Assembly: GCF_910592395.1 (NCBI RefSeq)
Contig: NC_088324.1
Span: forward strand, 14,224,953-14,288,952
Length of the DNA stretch: 64,000 bases
Direction of reading: 5' to 3'
Source of the DNA: Lineus longissimus
Lineage: Eukaryota > Nemertea > Pilidiophora > Heteronemertea > Lineidae
The position numbers were made by a program, and so were the translations under genes. This document shows, in pieces, positions 1 to 13,093 of the stretch; positions within the stretch are counted from its first letter, which is position 1, and the number at the start of each line of letters is the position of its first letter. The notes beneath the pieces were generated by a model, which had not been told where the DNA came from, made no database searches, and was given only the letters and a program-made list of their open reading frames with translations.

Positions 1-3000
1 AACAAGTCCGTATCAACCTGTCAAGTACAGATGCGACAAGCGCCTAGTTTTGGTAGAGCGGGTCACATATACTACACGGTTTGTGAAGTAGCCCAGCCGT
101 ATGGCTTCTCCATCACAGAGAGTTAAAGTGTTTGAATAGCAATGGCTCCATGACCTAGGAGAACCCTCGTTATCATTACTCTTCTGTCCAGGATGTCTCT
201 CATTATGGAAGTGTAGTAACCCAAATATTGCCAAGTATGTCATCCTAATTTCATGATCTGAACTAACTTACAAAGAAATAGAATGGGTAACTGGAAATAA
301 AAGCAAACCTATGACGCAGCTGTATGTGAGGCATCGATCAGTTACATTTGGTGACAAAACATTTTCATATATCATATCATCAATGAACTTTGTCAACTTC
401 TGAGAATCACTGCAGTTCTATGGCAACCAGTGACTATGATATTGGCCGCATACATCGCCAACAATCAAGGTTTTTTTAACATTCCCACAAGCTGCCATAC
501 TACACGGACTAAAAGTTTGCACTCATGAATTGATCTACACTCATGCTCAGATTTAAAGCGCGTTTTTACTTCTTGACGAGCATGCCTCACCTAACTAAAG
601 AGTGCAGAATGCAAAAGAAGAAATGATTACCTGCAATATTTTATCTAGCCCTGCACGTTCGGCCTCGGCCTCGGCCATTGTTCCGATAAAAGAAAATCGG
701 GGCTGTAGTGTCAAACTTGTCACAACTTTAGATCCTGTGTGACATATTTTAGACACTGCCAGATTTTATTATTAAATTCATCAACAAATTGCACCACAGC
801 AGAGACAACACTGACTGTCATCTCAGTTTTGAAATGATCGAGAGATATTTTCTGCAAAGTACACTTGTCTTTCAATTGCATGAACAGGTGATGACTGGAG
901 TGTCCAGATCAAGTACATGTACCCTCATCAAAAGTTTTCAATGCATGCTTGCCTCACTACGATGATGTACCAGGAGGTATGATATTGAACTGTACTGAAA
1001 TTGGCCCAAAATCTTTAGCAATTATATTTCAGAACTTTTAAAATGATCATGTACATGTACTATCGACTGACTCCCAACATATGTGTCAAAAACATTACAG
1101 TACTGCATCAGAACAGTGATACTTTAAATGGAATGTACACGTATGCCTCACGTATCAACAATCACACAGGCTCTTTACCTTGATCTTGTCACACAAGGCT
1201 CCGAGATCACAAAGACAGAGTTCCCAACTGTAAGGGACTGCCTGTTGTTGTCGGGATTGGACTCTTTCGGGTAAGATATTTATAAATTCTTAGACACCAA
1301 ATCTGTAGATATGTCAGACATATTACATTAATAACATTGATTGCAATTTGAAGTCACTGTTAATTGTTTGGACAGGATCAACTGTGGATCAAGTAGTAAA
1401 CGTGACCTAAGTAAACATAAAACTGTACATGACTGAGGGCACTGACTGGAGAAAAACACACTCAACTTGAAGAAAAAATATCGAGAATAAGAAAGCAAGT
1501 CTGTTCATGACCACATAAACTGGACCACAATATCAATACAGATACAACAGTGGAGAGAGGAAAACTTCCTTTCCAACACCTAAACTTACATGGAGAAATT
1601 TTCTTTTTCGACTGAAGTGATTTAGGGAAAACGTCTTGCTCTACGTGGAAAAGAAAAAAAAGCATCAGAAAAAGCAACTGCAAAAATAAAAAACTTCCAA
1701 GCAACAAGCGCAAAAGACATGGACTGCTTTGTTGCCAAAGAATTGGAGTATCAAATGGCACTTTTACTCATGCATGCAAAGAAATCTCCATAAAAAAGGT
1801 GGCCTTGAAGACATCGGTTCAAGGTAAAAACTATGACAGATGTGGTATGGTGCAAGCACACTGTTACCTTTGGCCAAAAACTGATCAAAGCTTTGTTTTT
1901 ATTATTGATAATAGGCCTCGAAGAATGCAAAAGGTAACCTAACCTGTTACTGGCACATTGGCCTATTAACTACAATCTAAATACTTGGTGATCTTTTAGC
2001 AGAGTAAGAATTTCAGGGTATGTGTACCAAGATTGTTTACACAATCATATTTACCTAACCCAGTGCAATTGCAAGTGTTTACTCCGCCAAGATTTTACAA
2101 TATTCTGATCGAAGCGATGATACAACCAACAAGTCCTACTGGGGCTGCAGTACTGCTTTGAACAGTGGTTTGGATGGAGGCATTGCCTAAACCTGAAGCC
2201 AAATCATCTTGTATCAGCACTCATGAAGTTGCTCAAAGAGCAACTCACAGTTTTGTCACCAGATGGCCCTAGCTGACAACAGTGACACTGACAGATAAGA
2301 GCCCATGCTCAGGAATTTTAGAATAAAAGACTTTGAATGTCCTGTCACTTATCACTTTAGCTCTCAGGACATGAACCTATGTTCAGGAGAGTGGACAGGA
2401 AATGGGCAACAAACATGAACTAACACACTTTTGGCCCACTTCCACTTTGGGGGGGGGGGGGGGCAGGGGCGACTACACTGTAATAGACTTCAGCAATTTA
2501 TGACCACGCAATCCTTTGCTACAGAGTACAATGACCAAAGTACCATGGAAACAATGGGATTCTTCTCTGAGATCAGAGGGTTAGAAATAATTGTGCCGGA
2601 ATTGCTGGCAATCTTGCAATATTACATCAAACATTGGGTCAATGGGTTATCGACATGTACACAATGTAAGACCCAAAGTTCCATTTCCATTTAGTTTCAC
2701 ATGGGCCTTGTGGTCCATGAAAAGCGTACTACACACATTTACATAACACTAGGACTATACACACTGGCCTGCAGTATAGCGTTGAACAGGTTTCGATACA
2801 ATACAGATCAACAGCAGGGCTAGATATTTTTACACGGTACCTCCAGAAAACTTAGTGTCATTCTATGAGTTGGCAAATGCAGATTTCCTCAAAAGGCGTA
2901 TTCCTGCATGGTTATGCTCATGAAAACACAAATCCAATAATCTTTTCAGTGGTTATTTTGTGCTCCCTGGACCATGAATTCTTTATGTCCAGGAACAACA

Positions 3001-4343
3001 CCAACTAGGAGTAATTGAAAGAGGCTTAATGAGTTAACGAGTTAGACTATGTTTTGTATAAGCCACCTGTTTATAGACGGTACAGGTACATTTATTTACA
3101 AACTAAATTAACATCATTCACATTCCTGTATTTGATATAAGGCATCAGAATGAACTCACTGGGCTTCTGGGACCTTTTGCAACACTTTCATCTCGACATC
3201 TGATCATAACCACGGCACTGCAGATCTCCAGCTCCACATTCGAGACTAGACTAGCTCAAGTAACAAAGATGTGATCTTGTGAAGATTCAGGGCCAGTCAG
3301 GCAGTGACTTACAAGGTACATGTTTATACACTACACGGCCTCAAGCATGACCAAAATGCATCCATATTTTATAAAAGAACTAAATGTACCCACAAGAAAA
3401 ATTTAGCAGTCTTTATGATAAGATCCATACCACTGTTGACATAGAATAATTCACGAAATCTGCATAATGCTGTACACAGCCAACAGGTAAAAGGTGAATC
3501 AGCACAGTCTGAGAGAAATTCCACAAATTTACAAGTTAGTGAGAAGCTGTTTCCGGTAGGTCTATGAATAATTTCTGGTTATCAGAATTCTATTGATAGA
3601 ATCATAGATATTCTCACACTATGGACTGTTCCAAATCCTGTAAGTTTTAAACATTAACAATAACATACAGTTTTACACATTAAAGTGCTTCTGACAAAGA
3701 AGTTTCTGCAATTCAAGAATTGAAACAAGTCAATTTTACCACTCATTTCATAAAGTCTTTATTAACCATTTTACTTCAAAACCAGCCACTCATAGTCATA
3801 TTAACTCTATCTAACATTATTATACATTGTGCAAGATATAAGTGATGTTAGGACCAGCCAGCACTGCAGAAATTGTAATGGTATTTTTCATTTCTGCAAA
3901 CCAGATCGTCTATCAGTCAGTCTCGCCTACCAAGTAGCATATGGGCATATGATATCTGAGAGAGACCTCAATCTCATTCTCAGACATCAAAGATCGAGTT
4001 AGCCTAGATGAGCAACAAATCAAAAAGTAGAGAATCAGAATAACATGAGAATGTCGAGTAAGTAAGCCTAATTTCAGGATTAACAAACAGTTCAAGCAAA
4101 ACCAACATTCTACAGTAATGACACAGCCACACTGTCACAAGTACATCACACATGTACAATGACATGCAATGTGTGTACCCATTCAATGCACTACACTTCC
4201 TGTTCAATACACATGAAGTGAATACACAACCACTGCCTCACCCAGCCCAGGGAAAAATGTCAACAACAAATGTGATATGGAAATGTTATGGAATCTGGGC
4301 CGAAAGAATACGTAACTAACTGCGTGATGCATTGATTACTTAC
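1..4343 (-). other. Intron 1 of FBP17/CIP4-like gene (partial)
   Basis: This stretch lies downstream, on the minus strand, of the coding exon at 4344-4367, whose donor GTAAGT is at 4338-4343. I read all of it as the first intron of that gene, which continues beyond the left edge. No second F-BAR exon is recognisable here. Open frames are short and unlike any family I know. It holds a G-run at about 2449-2463 and many TACATGTAC-type words, and is otherwise A+T-rich non-coding sequence. Confidence 0.5.
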
Positions 4344-4367
4344 CCACAATTCGGTCCCCCAACTCAT
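4344..4367 (-). CDS. FNBP1: First coding exon, FBP17/CIP4/TOCA-1 family F-BAR protein
   Basis: The exon encodes MSWGTELW and runs straight into a consensus donor (GTAAGT on the minus strand). Vertebrate FBP17 starts MSWGTELWDQ and CIP4 starts MDWGTELWDQ, so the start, the sequence and the exon break point to this family. These proteins bend membrane through an N-terminal F-BAR domain and use an SH3 domain to recruit dynamin and N-WASP in endocytosis. The frame stays open upstream to another ATG at 4455-4457, giving a possible 30-residue extension. I chose the inner ATG because the family starts there. The rest of the gene lies outside the window or in unrecognised exons to the left. The call rests on eight residues plus a splice site; which family member it is cannot be settled. 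Confidence 0.6.
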
Positions 4368-4377
4368 ATTGACCTCA

Positions 4378-5072
4378 GATTCTTCTAACTTGTCATAAAA
4401 TCGAAGTTGTGAAGTATCCTGGATTGAAAATCTCCGCAATGACGAATTTTCATTCAATATGGCGACTTTTTCAGTTCTACATTTGTCCGCTTGAAGCGCT
4501 AACTAATTTCAACTTTTCCCAAAACTAAAGTTTATGAAAATATTTTTGATGCATATGGATAACATTCATTTTAGTATTAAGGGAATTAATAACATAAATA
4601 TTAATTCTTATAGTGGATTATTGAAAAAAGAATGCCAGCGATTTGGAGCGAAACGACTGGGGGCGAAAAGATCAGGGAGCGAAACGGCCGGATACCACTG
4701 GCATTTCTTTTAGTTCTACTGTCTCCGCCAGACGGCGCATTGTTTTTGGCGCATTGTTTTTGTCGATGTTGATGAAAATGTGTGAATAAAAGGTCTAAAA
4801 TAAGTTAGTATGATTGGTAAAATTGATATATAGATGTATGGTAACAAATCAAAGGACCCATAGAGCTAACCAGATGCAAACATCTGTATAAATATTGTTT
4901 AGATTCTCTGATATTTGCCATAGAAAGAAGATTTTTCAGCAAACTCGCAAATAGAAAGTATAGGTAATGCCTAGGCCTACAAGTCAAGTGCAAAATCTTC
5001 ATGATGTGTCTTTAAATTTCAGACTGAGCAGAGTTGCATTGGTTGTGTTGGGTGATACTGTCACTGGTAATC
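4378..5072. promoter_or_regulatory. Divergent promoter region, F-BAR gene / DAXX
   Basis: About 700 bases separate the minus-strand F-BAR start (4367) from the plus-strand DAXX start (5073), a head-to-head arrangement typical of shared promoters. ATATGGCGAC at 4458-4467 resembles a YY1 site (ATGGCG core). No TATA box is convincing. A small terminal-inverted-repeat element sits inside at 4625-4712. Promoter function is inferred from gene orientation. Confidence 0.45.
4625..4712. repeat. Small inverted-repeat element with GGAGCGAAACG motifs
   Basis: The ends AAAAAGAATGCCAG and CTGGCATTTCTTTT are inverted copies with one indel. The interior holds three spaced motifs of the type GGAGCGAAACG / GGGGCGAAAAG / GGAGCGAAACG. 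The element is short and non-coding and looks like a MITE. It lies between two divergent gene starts. Confidence 0.5.
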
Positions 5073-8000
5073 ATGATGGATGAACATGGAAAAGAACACC
5101 AGAAGTTCTTAGATGAGGTTTGTTTGTATATAGTTTGCATTGACAGTGAGTTTAAGGGTTGACCATGATTGATATGATCATAGTGATGTCACCAGCGGCA
5201 TAGGACATGATAGCCGTCATTTTGGCTAGCACCATGCAGTGGAGCCCAGATTTGATCCCGGGGAAACTCAGCCTTGTATTTCTGGCTTTTGAGGAACTAT
5301 AAAAGTTCCTGCCTCTTTACAATCCTTGGAATGAGAATGAAAAACTGAGGTGCTAAACATATGGATGCATGGTTAAAGAACTCTTGTATGTAACAATAGA
5401 TACCCCAGAATATATTTGGTAATCAAAGATTATTTGCTGAACATGCTCTTTTCTTTTTCTATTCCAGTTCCTCGATATCTGTAAGAATCATCTCAAGAAT
5501 GACCAACAGATTCTTACTCTCGTCAGGCAAACTTATGAGAAAACCAACTCGGACTTCTTGGCAACTTGCGAGTTTAGGGATAAAGTGCAAAGAACTGGTG
5601 CTAAGATAGAGAGTCAACCTGGTAGGCTCTATATATTCATCAAAGAACTTATTGAGGAATTAAAACCATATAAAATCAAGAAAGACAAGAAAAGGAAACA
5701 TGAACAAGAGAACAACTCGGAACATATTGCGAAAAAATCCCGGACTTTGCTATTGACTGCCACAGTTGAGTTAAATGCGCATGAGAAGTTTAGTAATCGA
5801 TATAGGGACCATTCGGCTGATGAGGAGAGTCCGGAGAGTGGCGAGGGTGGTAGTGTAGTGACGACAGTTGCAGACGTACATCCGCTTAACTTAGCAAAGC
5901 CAATCTCTAGATTGTCCAATGCTGTAGAAAGTTTAGTATCTCCTGTGATAAATTCTAAAAGAGTTAATCACTCATCACCGAGTAATTGCTCAATTCATGT
6001 CAATGATAACATTGAAAACTTGGATTCAATACTGGAGCAGCCGGGTAGTCGTTTGCGGATGCGAAGGATTAATCTTCAGCCAGTTATGGACAATGGTGAA
6101 GATTCAGAATCAACACAGCCACCGAAAACAAGTTTAGCGTCACCAGACGCAGCAGAAAAAGACAAAGCTTGGAATCCGGTTGAAAATGGTTGTGAAAGTG
6201 GTGCCTCGTCCATTTCTGTGACAAAAAAGTGTAAAAAGACTAACAAAACTGACGATGCATTTCTAGAAAATGGTTGTTCTTCAACTAATCAAGACGTGTC
6301 TGTATCAGAGTCCGATTCTCCAGTGAAGAAAATTCGTGGACGTGCTTCAGAACGCCAAATTCAGAGACTGGAAAAGTTGTTATACAATATGGACAAGGAG
6401 ATTAAACGATTGGGAGAGAAGGAGATCGGAATAGACGATTTGGATGATGATGACTCGGCATATCTCCGTTGTGAACGATTAAAGGCACGGTTCAATAAAG
6501 TGTTCAATAAACTTTGCGAGTTAAAGGACAGGGAAAAGATGACAGGTAGAGTCATTGAAAAGAGGTTTGGGTTCGAAGGTGAGTGAAGAACCAAATTTGT
6601 GAAACAGCTTGGTTTGTGCTACAGTGTTATATGTCATTTAAATGACAGTCTCTCGACTCATTTTGGGTTTTAAAGCTAACCATATTCAGTAATTGACCAC
6701 CTGAAAAAGTCACGACAATGCCTTATCAATTTTCAGGAACGCGGTATCCAGAAATCAACAAAGGGATTCGAAAGTTTGTGAACAAGAAGAAAGTTTTCCC
6801 TGATTATCAAGATGTGCATGCCATTATCATTCGTGCCAACAGGAGGCAGAAATTACAATTGAAGTAAGTTGGGGGTTTTCTGCCGTGGGCATCAAATTTG
6901 GTGTAAGTTCCAAGTGGTTCAGATCAGAGTTCCAGATCCAAGGCAGGGGGGCAATTCTGGCCTGGAGATCTATCTAATCTATTTCAGAAAAAATCTTGAA
7001 TTTGACTATGAAATGCTGATACATGTAGGTGAAGGCCTGGTAGCCTGGCAAGTCAACTTCATCATCTTCTTCTTTCTGTTACAGAAAGTCGGCAATAGAC
7101 TCCCTGTGTCGTGAAGCATTCACGGATGTTGGGAATCAACTTCAGCAAAGGCGGCATAAAGATTTCATATCAGATTTTGGCTGTCATTTAACCGATAATG
7201 ATAGGACTATTGCCGATCCTGCCATATTCGACAAGAGCCTACGGAGAAAGTTAGAGGAAAACGGCAAGAGGGGAAAGTCGAAAATGGAGGAGGTAAAAAA
7301 ATGGAGAGGTTTCCCAAATCTTTCTTACTCGGTTTGTTGCTGACAACCCTAACACGATTGTATGCGTTGCAATACAGTCTCTTTAGCAATAAGAAGGGAG
7401 ATTTTGAGGCCATTTTTGTTCTGAATTTGGCCCTTAGGATTTACAATTTTATATGCATTTCAGGTCCTGGAGAAATATGCCAGAAAGCAGTCTGACCCCC
7501 AGAGTGGGAAACTGGATGATGACACAGATGATGACGACAGTGATGAAGTGGAAGAAATCTTCGCAGAAGAAGAAAGATTGGAGGAGAAGGAGCAAGAAAA
7601 GGAACTTGATGAGGTCTTGAATGGTATGGCTGTAGTTTTTTTTTACGCTTTTTAAATTCCAATCGGTGCATGATTGTCATATCAGATAACTAGCAGAGGT
7701 GGGTACCTTTCGACACTGAAAGGTTACCTGCCTAATACTTCCCTGCACAGTTTCCCGGTACTTAAAACCGTTCTCTCCTTATCAATACACTTCACAGTCA
7801 TGGTTTTATGTTTAAGAACATACTTTGCTCATCACTGCCCTGTTGCAGCATGTGATGTTGCAAGAAGCGGTTTTTGTGTCCTAAAAATCACTCCCAAATG
7901 TGACTGAGTGAAAAAGTGTCATTTGCTAAGTCTGTGAGCTGATTGAAAGGAGGAAAGAAAAAATTTGCATTGCGCCCAGTCTTGAAAGACTCCCCAAGTA

Positions 8001-10869
8001 TTTTGCACTGCAAAATTATCCCTTTTAACTTGCAGAATAATATGTCCTCACTTGTTAGGTAAGTACTGGGGAAATGTGCACGGAAAGTACTTCAACTAAG
8101 TTCCACTTGTTATCCTCCCCCTCCTGCTGCTAGCCGTGATCCTTCACGAACTAGCAACTTCACCTATTCAATATCTTTCCATTGTGAGCAATGCTGGTGA
8201 TTGTCATTTAGTGAATAACTTTCACAATACCAGTGTCTCACTCCAGTTTGGTACAACTCATCATCGCTGAGGTGCCTCACTCTAACATATCTGCACTCCC
8301 ATGTTATCATGTGACCTACCGTTGCTGAGTCTTGGGCTGACTTGCTGAACTCGTAGCAGGTTCTGGCCGATTTCAACGCAACGCAAGACCTCATTGATCT
8401 ACTTTCATTAAATTTAAGACAAGACTCGTCTAACAATTGCATGAGCTTAGATCTTGAGCATTCGAAAACTATTCTATAAGCTGATTTATTTCAAGTTGTA
8501 TTGTTGTTTGTTCCAGAGTCCCCTATTGAGAAAGGTAGGACTGTGGAGTACTTCTATGTGTTCCACCAAAGTATCATCTGTATATTAATTGCTGGTTTCA
8601 CAGTTCTTGTGGCATTGGGGCACATTTTTAGCAATTTTGGCTCTGGTTCATGGGTTAATTTGTGGCTCAAAATAAAAGTAAGCTTGTGCGTCAAAATAGA
8701 AAAGTTGATTGCACTTGTCGCCAAAGTCACCAGTGCTAGTACCAGCCACTGCTAGTACCAACCACTGCTGGTACTAACCACTGCTTTTTATTCACCTCAT
8801 GAGTCTTTATGTATTTCAAATGGGAGAGGTTGTACAGTGTGTCCAGTCCAGTCCAGTGATAAGTTGTCCTTTATGTAGTTGGTTCACAAGGAAAAACACC
8901 TCCAGAAATAAAAAAAAAAAAATGTTTGGTCATTGCTGGGAATGGGTTATTTAGCGATTACTTCCATGCTTTCACAGGCCTTTACTTTGTTGGACTGGTG
9001 CAAATATCGATAGACATACTATCACAAATGTTCCAATGGCTGTCATTCAGCTAAAAAAGTGCATCTCTTATCTTCTATTCACATTTAATATGCCTAATTC
9101 TAACCTTGCCTTGATCATTTCATTTCTATCTAACATTTCATCTCTATCTTACAGTGTATGTGTATGTTGTCTGCCATTGGTAATAATTGATAAATATTAT
9201 GGAGTATCATTGGGTTTTCAAATGTGTATCTTATTTTGATTACAAATGTTGATTTTATTATGTTTTCTGCTCAAGTATGAGGTTGAGTAAGTTAATTGAG
9301 ATTGGTGGTCTCTTTTCAGCATCAGACTCTGAAGACGAACTCCCTGTTTTTGGACCGAAGAAACCCGAACCAGTCATGATGATAATTTCAGATGATGAAT
9401 CTGAGCCAGAGGGATCACCCGATATTCAAAGCATTTACACTTCAGCTAGTGAAATGGAGAGTGATTCAATGGAATTAGGTGGAAGTGATCAGGGTTACAG
9501 TGCAGTTAGTAATCCTCGGATATCTGTGGCCAGGGTGGATCATCAAGGAAGTGGGAAGTCAGTTGATTTGTTGGATCATGAGAATGATGAGAATTCAGTC
9601 GAAAGTAGTGATTTATGGGTGGTTGGCGTTGTCCAAAGTTCAGTGGAAACATGGAAATTTGGGAATTCCGTGAATGCCATTGAAACTGAGAATTTAGATA
9701 ATGTCATGGAAACTGAGAATAGAGAGGACACAATGGTAAAATCCACGGTTGGAGATTCCAAGGGGATTTCCGGTTTACAGGTTGTGGGTGTGGTAGGAAA
9801 CGTTCAGGGGATGTGGGGTTCACAGGACTTGGAAGAACTCAGCGATTCACCGAAAAGTGTCGATGGGAATGATGCCCAGAAAAGTGTTGATAGGAATGGT
9901 TCACAAATTAAAACAAGTGGAGAGTTGGATGTACAAGATATTGGGCCAAATATGCTTCAAGTTGACAGAGCAAAAACACCTCGAGAAAGAATGGGTATGG
10001 GTAAAGTTGAGAAAAGAGATTGTTCTGTGAAAATGAAGGATGTACTCAGTTCATCAAAGAGGGTGAAAACCAATGTGAATGACACTGTAGGGGATTCTAA
10101 AGCTTCACTAAGTACCAACAATTTGGGGGAATCCCAGGTGGAGGAGACGAGGCGGACATCACTGGAAATAAGATCTCCCGGGCAGAAGAAAATAACAAAT
10201 TTAATAAAGTCATTGAAGCATGGGGCATCTGGTATCACAGATTCTCCTGTTGCTAAGATATCTGAACCTTTTCACAAACGAGATATTGGTACGTGCTGTT
10301 TGAAAGGTCAGGAAGAGTCGCCAGCTCTGCTGAAAGTTGCAGATGGTGTTGCTACTCTAAATGGAGGTGTTGAAAATGACCCAGGTATAAATAAGGCAGA
10401 AGTGGAGGTGTGTACGATTAGTGATGATGAAAGTGAGCTTGACCTGGGTTGGGATTTCAACCATGGGTCAGACGCTGATGAGTCTCTCGTTGAGTTATCT
10501 GATGGGGATTCTGAAAGTGACAAAGACATGAATCTTGTAGAGGATGCAAAAACTGTTGCATCCCTCGATATGAACAAACTTATCAAATCCAGCCCAACTA
10601 GTGCTAATGAAAACATTCCAAGCATAGACCAGTTTGATATAATCTCAACACCTGTGAAAACAAAACCTTTGAGTTTTGATTCTGCAAAACTAAAACTTAA
10701 ATGTTCGCCAGGTTTTGTGACGAGGACAAGAAATCTTATTGAACGAACCAACTATTGTTATGTGTCATTGACTGACTCGGAGGATGAGGTGGACAGCATA
10801 AAGTCAGGAGAAGGCGGTGAGAAATCGTCTGAAAATCCTCCTGCTTCAGAATACATTTACATTGAGTGA
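5073..10869 (+). CDS. DAXX: DAXX, H3.3 histone chaperone / SUMO-binding co-regulator
   Basis: Exons: 5073-5117, 5468-6578, 6737-6863, 7085-7292, 7464-7623, 8517-8534 (tentative), 9320-10869. All have GT-AG borders and join to 3219 bases, 1072 residues plus stop. Residues about 1-85 match the N-terminal DAXX helical bundle (KFLDEFLDICKNHL, YIFIKELIEELKPY). Residues about 305-510 are the conserved histone-binding domain: RGRASERQIQRLEKLL, DLDDDDSAYL, LCELKDREKMTGRVIE, GTRYPEINKGIRKF, FGCHLTDN. An acidic stretch follows (DDDTDDDDSDEVEE), then a long Ser/Asp-rich tail with three hydrophobic-acidic SUMO-interaction-like motifs. Known family role: nuclear deposition of H3.3-H4 with ATRX, and SUMO-dependent repression in PML bodies. 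Human DAXX is 740 residues, so the tail here is expanded. The N-terminal SIM of human DAXX appears absent. ATTAAA at 10971 may be the poly(A) signal. Confidence 0.93.
8517..8534 (+). CDS. DAXX: Candidate 18-base DAXX microexon
   Basis: The segment is bounded by TTGTTGTTTGTTCCAG upstream and GTAGGA downstream. It begins with two bases and ends with one, matching the one-base overhang left at 7623 and required at 9320. Inclusion adds six residues giving NESPIEKASDSED across the junctions; skipping also keeps frame. It is supported by splice signals and phase only, so it may be optional or spurious. Confidence 0.45.
8731..8784. repeat. Short tandem repeat (about 18 bases x 3) in DAXX intron
   Basis: Three imperfect copies of a CCACTGCTAGTACCA-type unit lie in the intron between 8535 and 9319. 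No coding potential is apparent. Confidence 0.6.
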
Positions 10870-11810
10870 AGCTTGGACTCCACTGCTTTGATTCTGCCAG
10901 TTGTATAGAGTGGTTTCACGTTATGTATAAAGATATTGGTTTGGTGTAATATCAACTCAAGAGCTCATGAATTAAAATAGGTCATGTTTAGACAGCTGTT
11001 GAGACGGTGTTTCATGAACGAATGGCTTTTATTTATAGTGTACATGTAGTAAAATTCCACAAATCTGAACTGGATGATTTTTAATTTGAACAAAAGTGGT
11101 GCTGAACAAGTGTTAGTTTTGAAGTCAAATGGTAAGTACATGTCAACGTGATTGAGAACACAATGTAGTATGTCAAATCATGTTACAATAATGTATTTTG
11201 ATCGGACATCATCAAACAATCGATGAATGTTGTCACCATTAAAGCATGGATCTTCAATACTGTTATTTTAAACTCCACCAAAATTCTCTACCATATGAAT
11301 TTTGCCCGTTTGGGTTCTTATTTTGTCAAATGTAGTCTGTGGTGCTGTGGTTGTCGGTGTGTATTGCATCATTGGATTTTGTCTGTCAGTCTGTCTTCGA
11401 AGTTGGTTGTTCTGTGGGCAAGAAGGCATCGGCTTCTTTGAACAGATAAAATGCTGGGATATATTTTGCGAGGAAACCTCCAGGATATCTGTGCATACAT
11501 GTACATTGTATGTACTTGCAACGATTGTCAGACTTCCCATTGCAATAATAACTTCATGTAATATTCTGGATATAAATATATTCTTCCATTTGATTGATAT
11601 TGATACTTTGTTGTTGTTATTAGTTTGTTATAGTCTTGGCGGTTCAGCTTGTCAGCTCATCAGTTGTGTCCGGAGCTGTAATATTCCTATGGTATACACT
11701 GCATATACATGTATGCTGGACAACTGCTTGAAAACCATGATGCACAAGTAAATGAATATACTGGCTATGGGCCACAATAGACTTGTCCAATCTTTTCTCA
11801 AGTATTTTAG

Positions 11811-11986
11811 ATGGGTGTAATGCAATTCCTACACCCCTCAATTTCACCAGTCCCAAAAGATCAAGGTCCATAGCTTCCGGAAATCGATTCTCCACTCCAG
11901 TACAATCAGGTCGATTGGGCAGTGGAAACCATCTACTTGGCAGAAATCTGGCATCAAGCCTAGCTGTGGATGGTGCATCCTTCTAA
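11811..11986 (+). other. Orphan exon-like open segment (possible alternative last exon)
   Basis: An AGTATTTTAG acceptor is followed by an open frame ending in a stop at 11984-11986. It encodes about 58 Ser/Arg/Asn-rich residues including SPKRSRSIASGNRF and GRLGSGNHLLGRN, whose composition resembles a disordered coding tail. In this frame it needs a one-base overhang from the upstream exon, as left by DAXX at 7623, so it could be an alternative DAXX terminus. I recognise no homologue; it may be a chance ORF. Confidence 0.2.
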
Positions 11987-12911
11987 TGCTTCAGAGTAAA
12001 AAAATAGTGTCTCGACAAAAACTGATGGATAAACAAACTAAAGGATCTGCCAAAGTTGGTGGGTGCCACACGTCTCGGGGGCCCACTCTGGTTGACATTC
12101 TGGCTAAAAGTCTTGTCATATAACCATTGTAACCAATCCAGCAGTTCAGGCTGTAGAGACAAAGTCTATAGCCACGGAACAATTACAGCCAATATGGCAC
12201 AGAGAACAGCTGTCAGTGAATATTGATGTAAACAAAGGCAGCATAATTGTACCACTTTACCATACTTTCTCTATAAACTTAAAGTAACTACAACTTTCCT
12301 TTTTATAAATCAGTTTATTTACATCGTACATGACAAATCAACCAATCTTTGAACTATCGAAAAGGAATCACGATGACAAAAATAACTTTCCTGCAAATGT
12401 ATTTACATGATTATAGCAATGCACATAGCAATGTTTTAACAGGGATACTGACATAAAGTAGTAAATACATATGTATGCAAATTCAAAATATGAGCATTCA
12501 TATCAATTTCCAATTCAGGCATTTCAAATTTTACCTGATTTGAAGTGAAAGTGCCTGAGCCTAGCCTATTGGTTGTTTACATACATGTACATACATGTAC
12601 AGAGATTGATGACTCTTTAAAAAAAAAAAATCACTGGACAGCATATGAGCATACAAGTACATCACAAAATCATTGGGTGATACAAATAAAGACAAGTACC
12701 GGTAAATGCTGTATTTCAATTCTGTACAGAAAGGGCTGGTGTATATATTTGTACAAGATATTTCATGAAAGTAAAATCATTTACCGGTCTTTATTCATAT
12801 CACCAATTATAGTCCAGGTGGGTAAAATACTTGAAATGGGAGAATACTTCCAGGGATCACAATTTATATTCGAAACCTTATCCTATGAGTGCAGAAATTG
12901 AATGAAAGAAG

Positions 12912-13093
12912 TACAGTGGAACCTCCCTTAGCGGACACCTCTCTATTAAGGACAACCTCTCTATTAGGGACACTAGTTTTAGTCCCAAATTGGTTGTTTC
13001 CATTCGATTTGACCTTTCTTATCAGGACACCTCTTTATTATGGACGGCACTTGTCAGTCCCGAAGGTGTCCTCAATTGAGAGGTTCTACTGTA
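12912..13093. mobile_element. MITE with TACAGTGGAACCTC termini (copy 1)
   Basis: The left end TACAGTGGAACCTCCC and right end GAGGTTCTACTGTA form a terminal inverted repeat starting and ending in TA, as expected for a TA-target Tc1/mariner or pogo-type MITE. The interior repeats GGACACCTCTCTATTAAGGA-like words. A second copy is at 25169-25279. It has no coding capacity, so its transposase must be supplied in trans. The superfamily is inferred from the TA ends only. Confidence 0.7.

Noticed and set aside
11302-11751. 149-residue hydrophobic open frame in the DAXX-RABL6 gap
   Set aside because: No splice structure, no recognisable family, overlaps an opposite-strand frame; likely chance.
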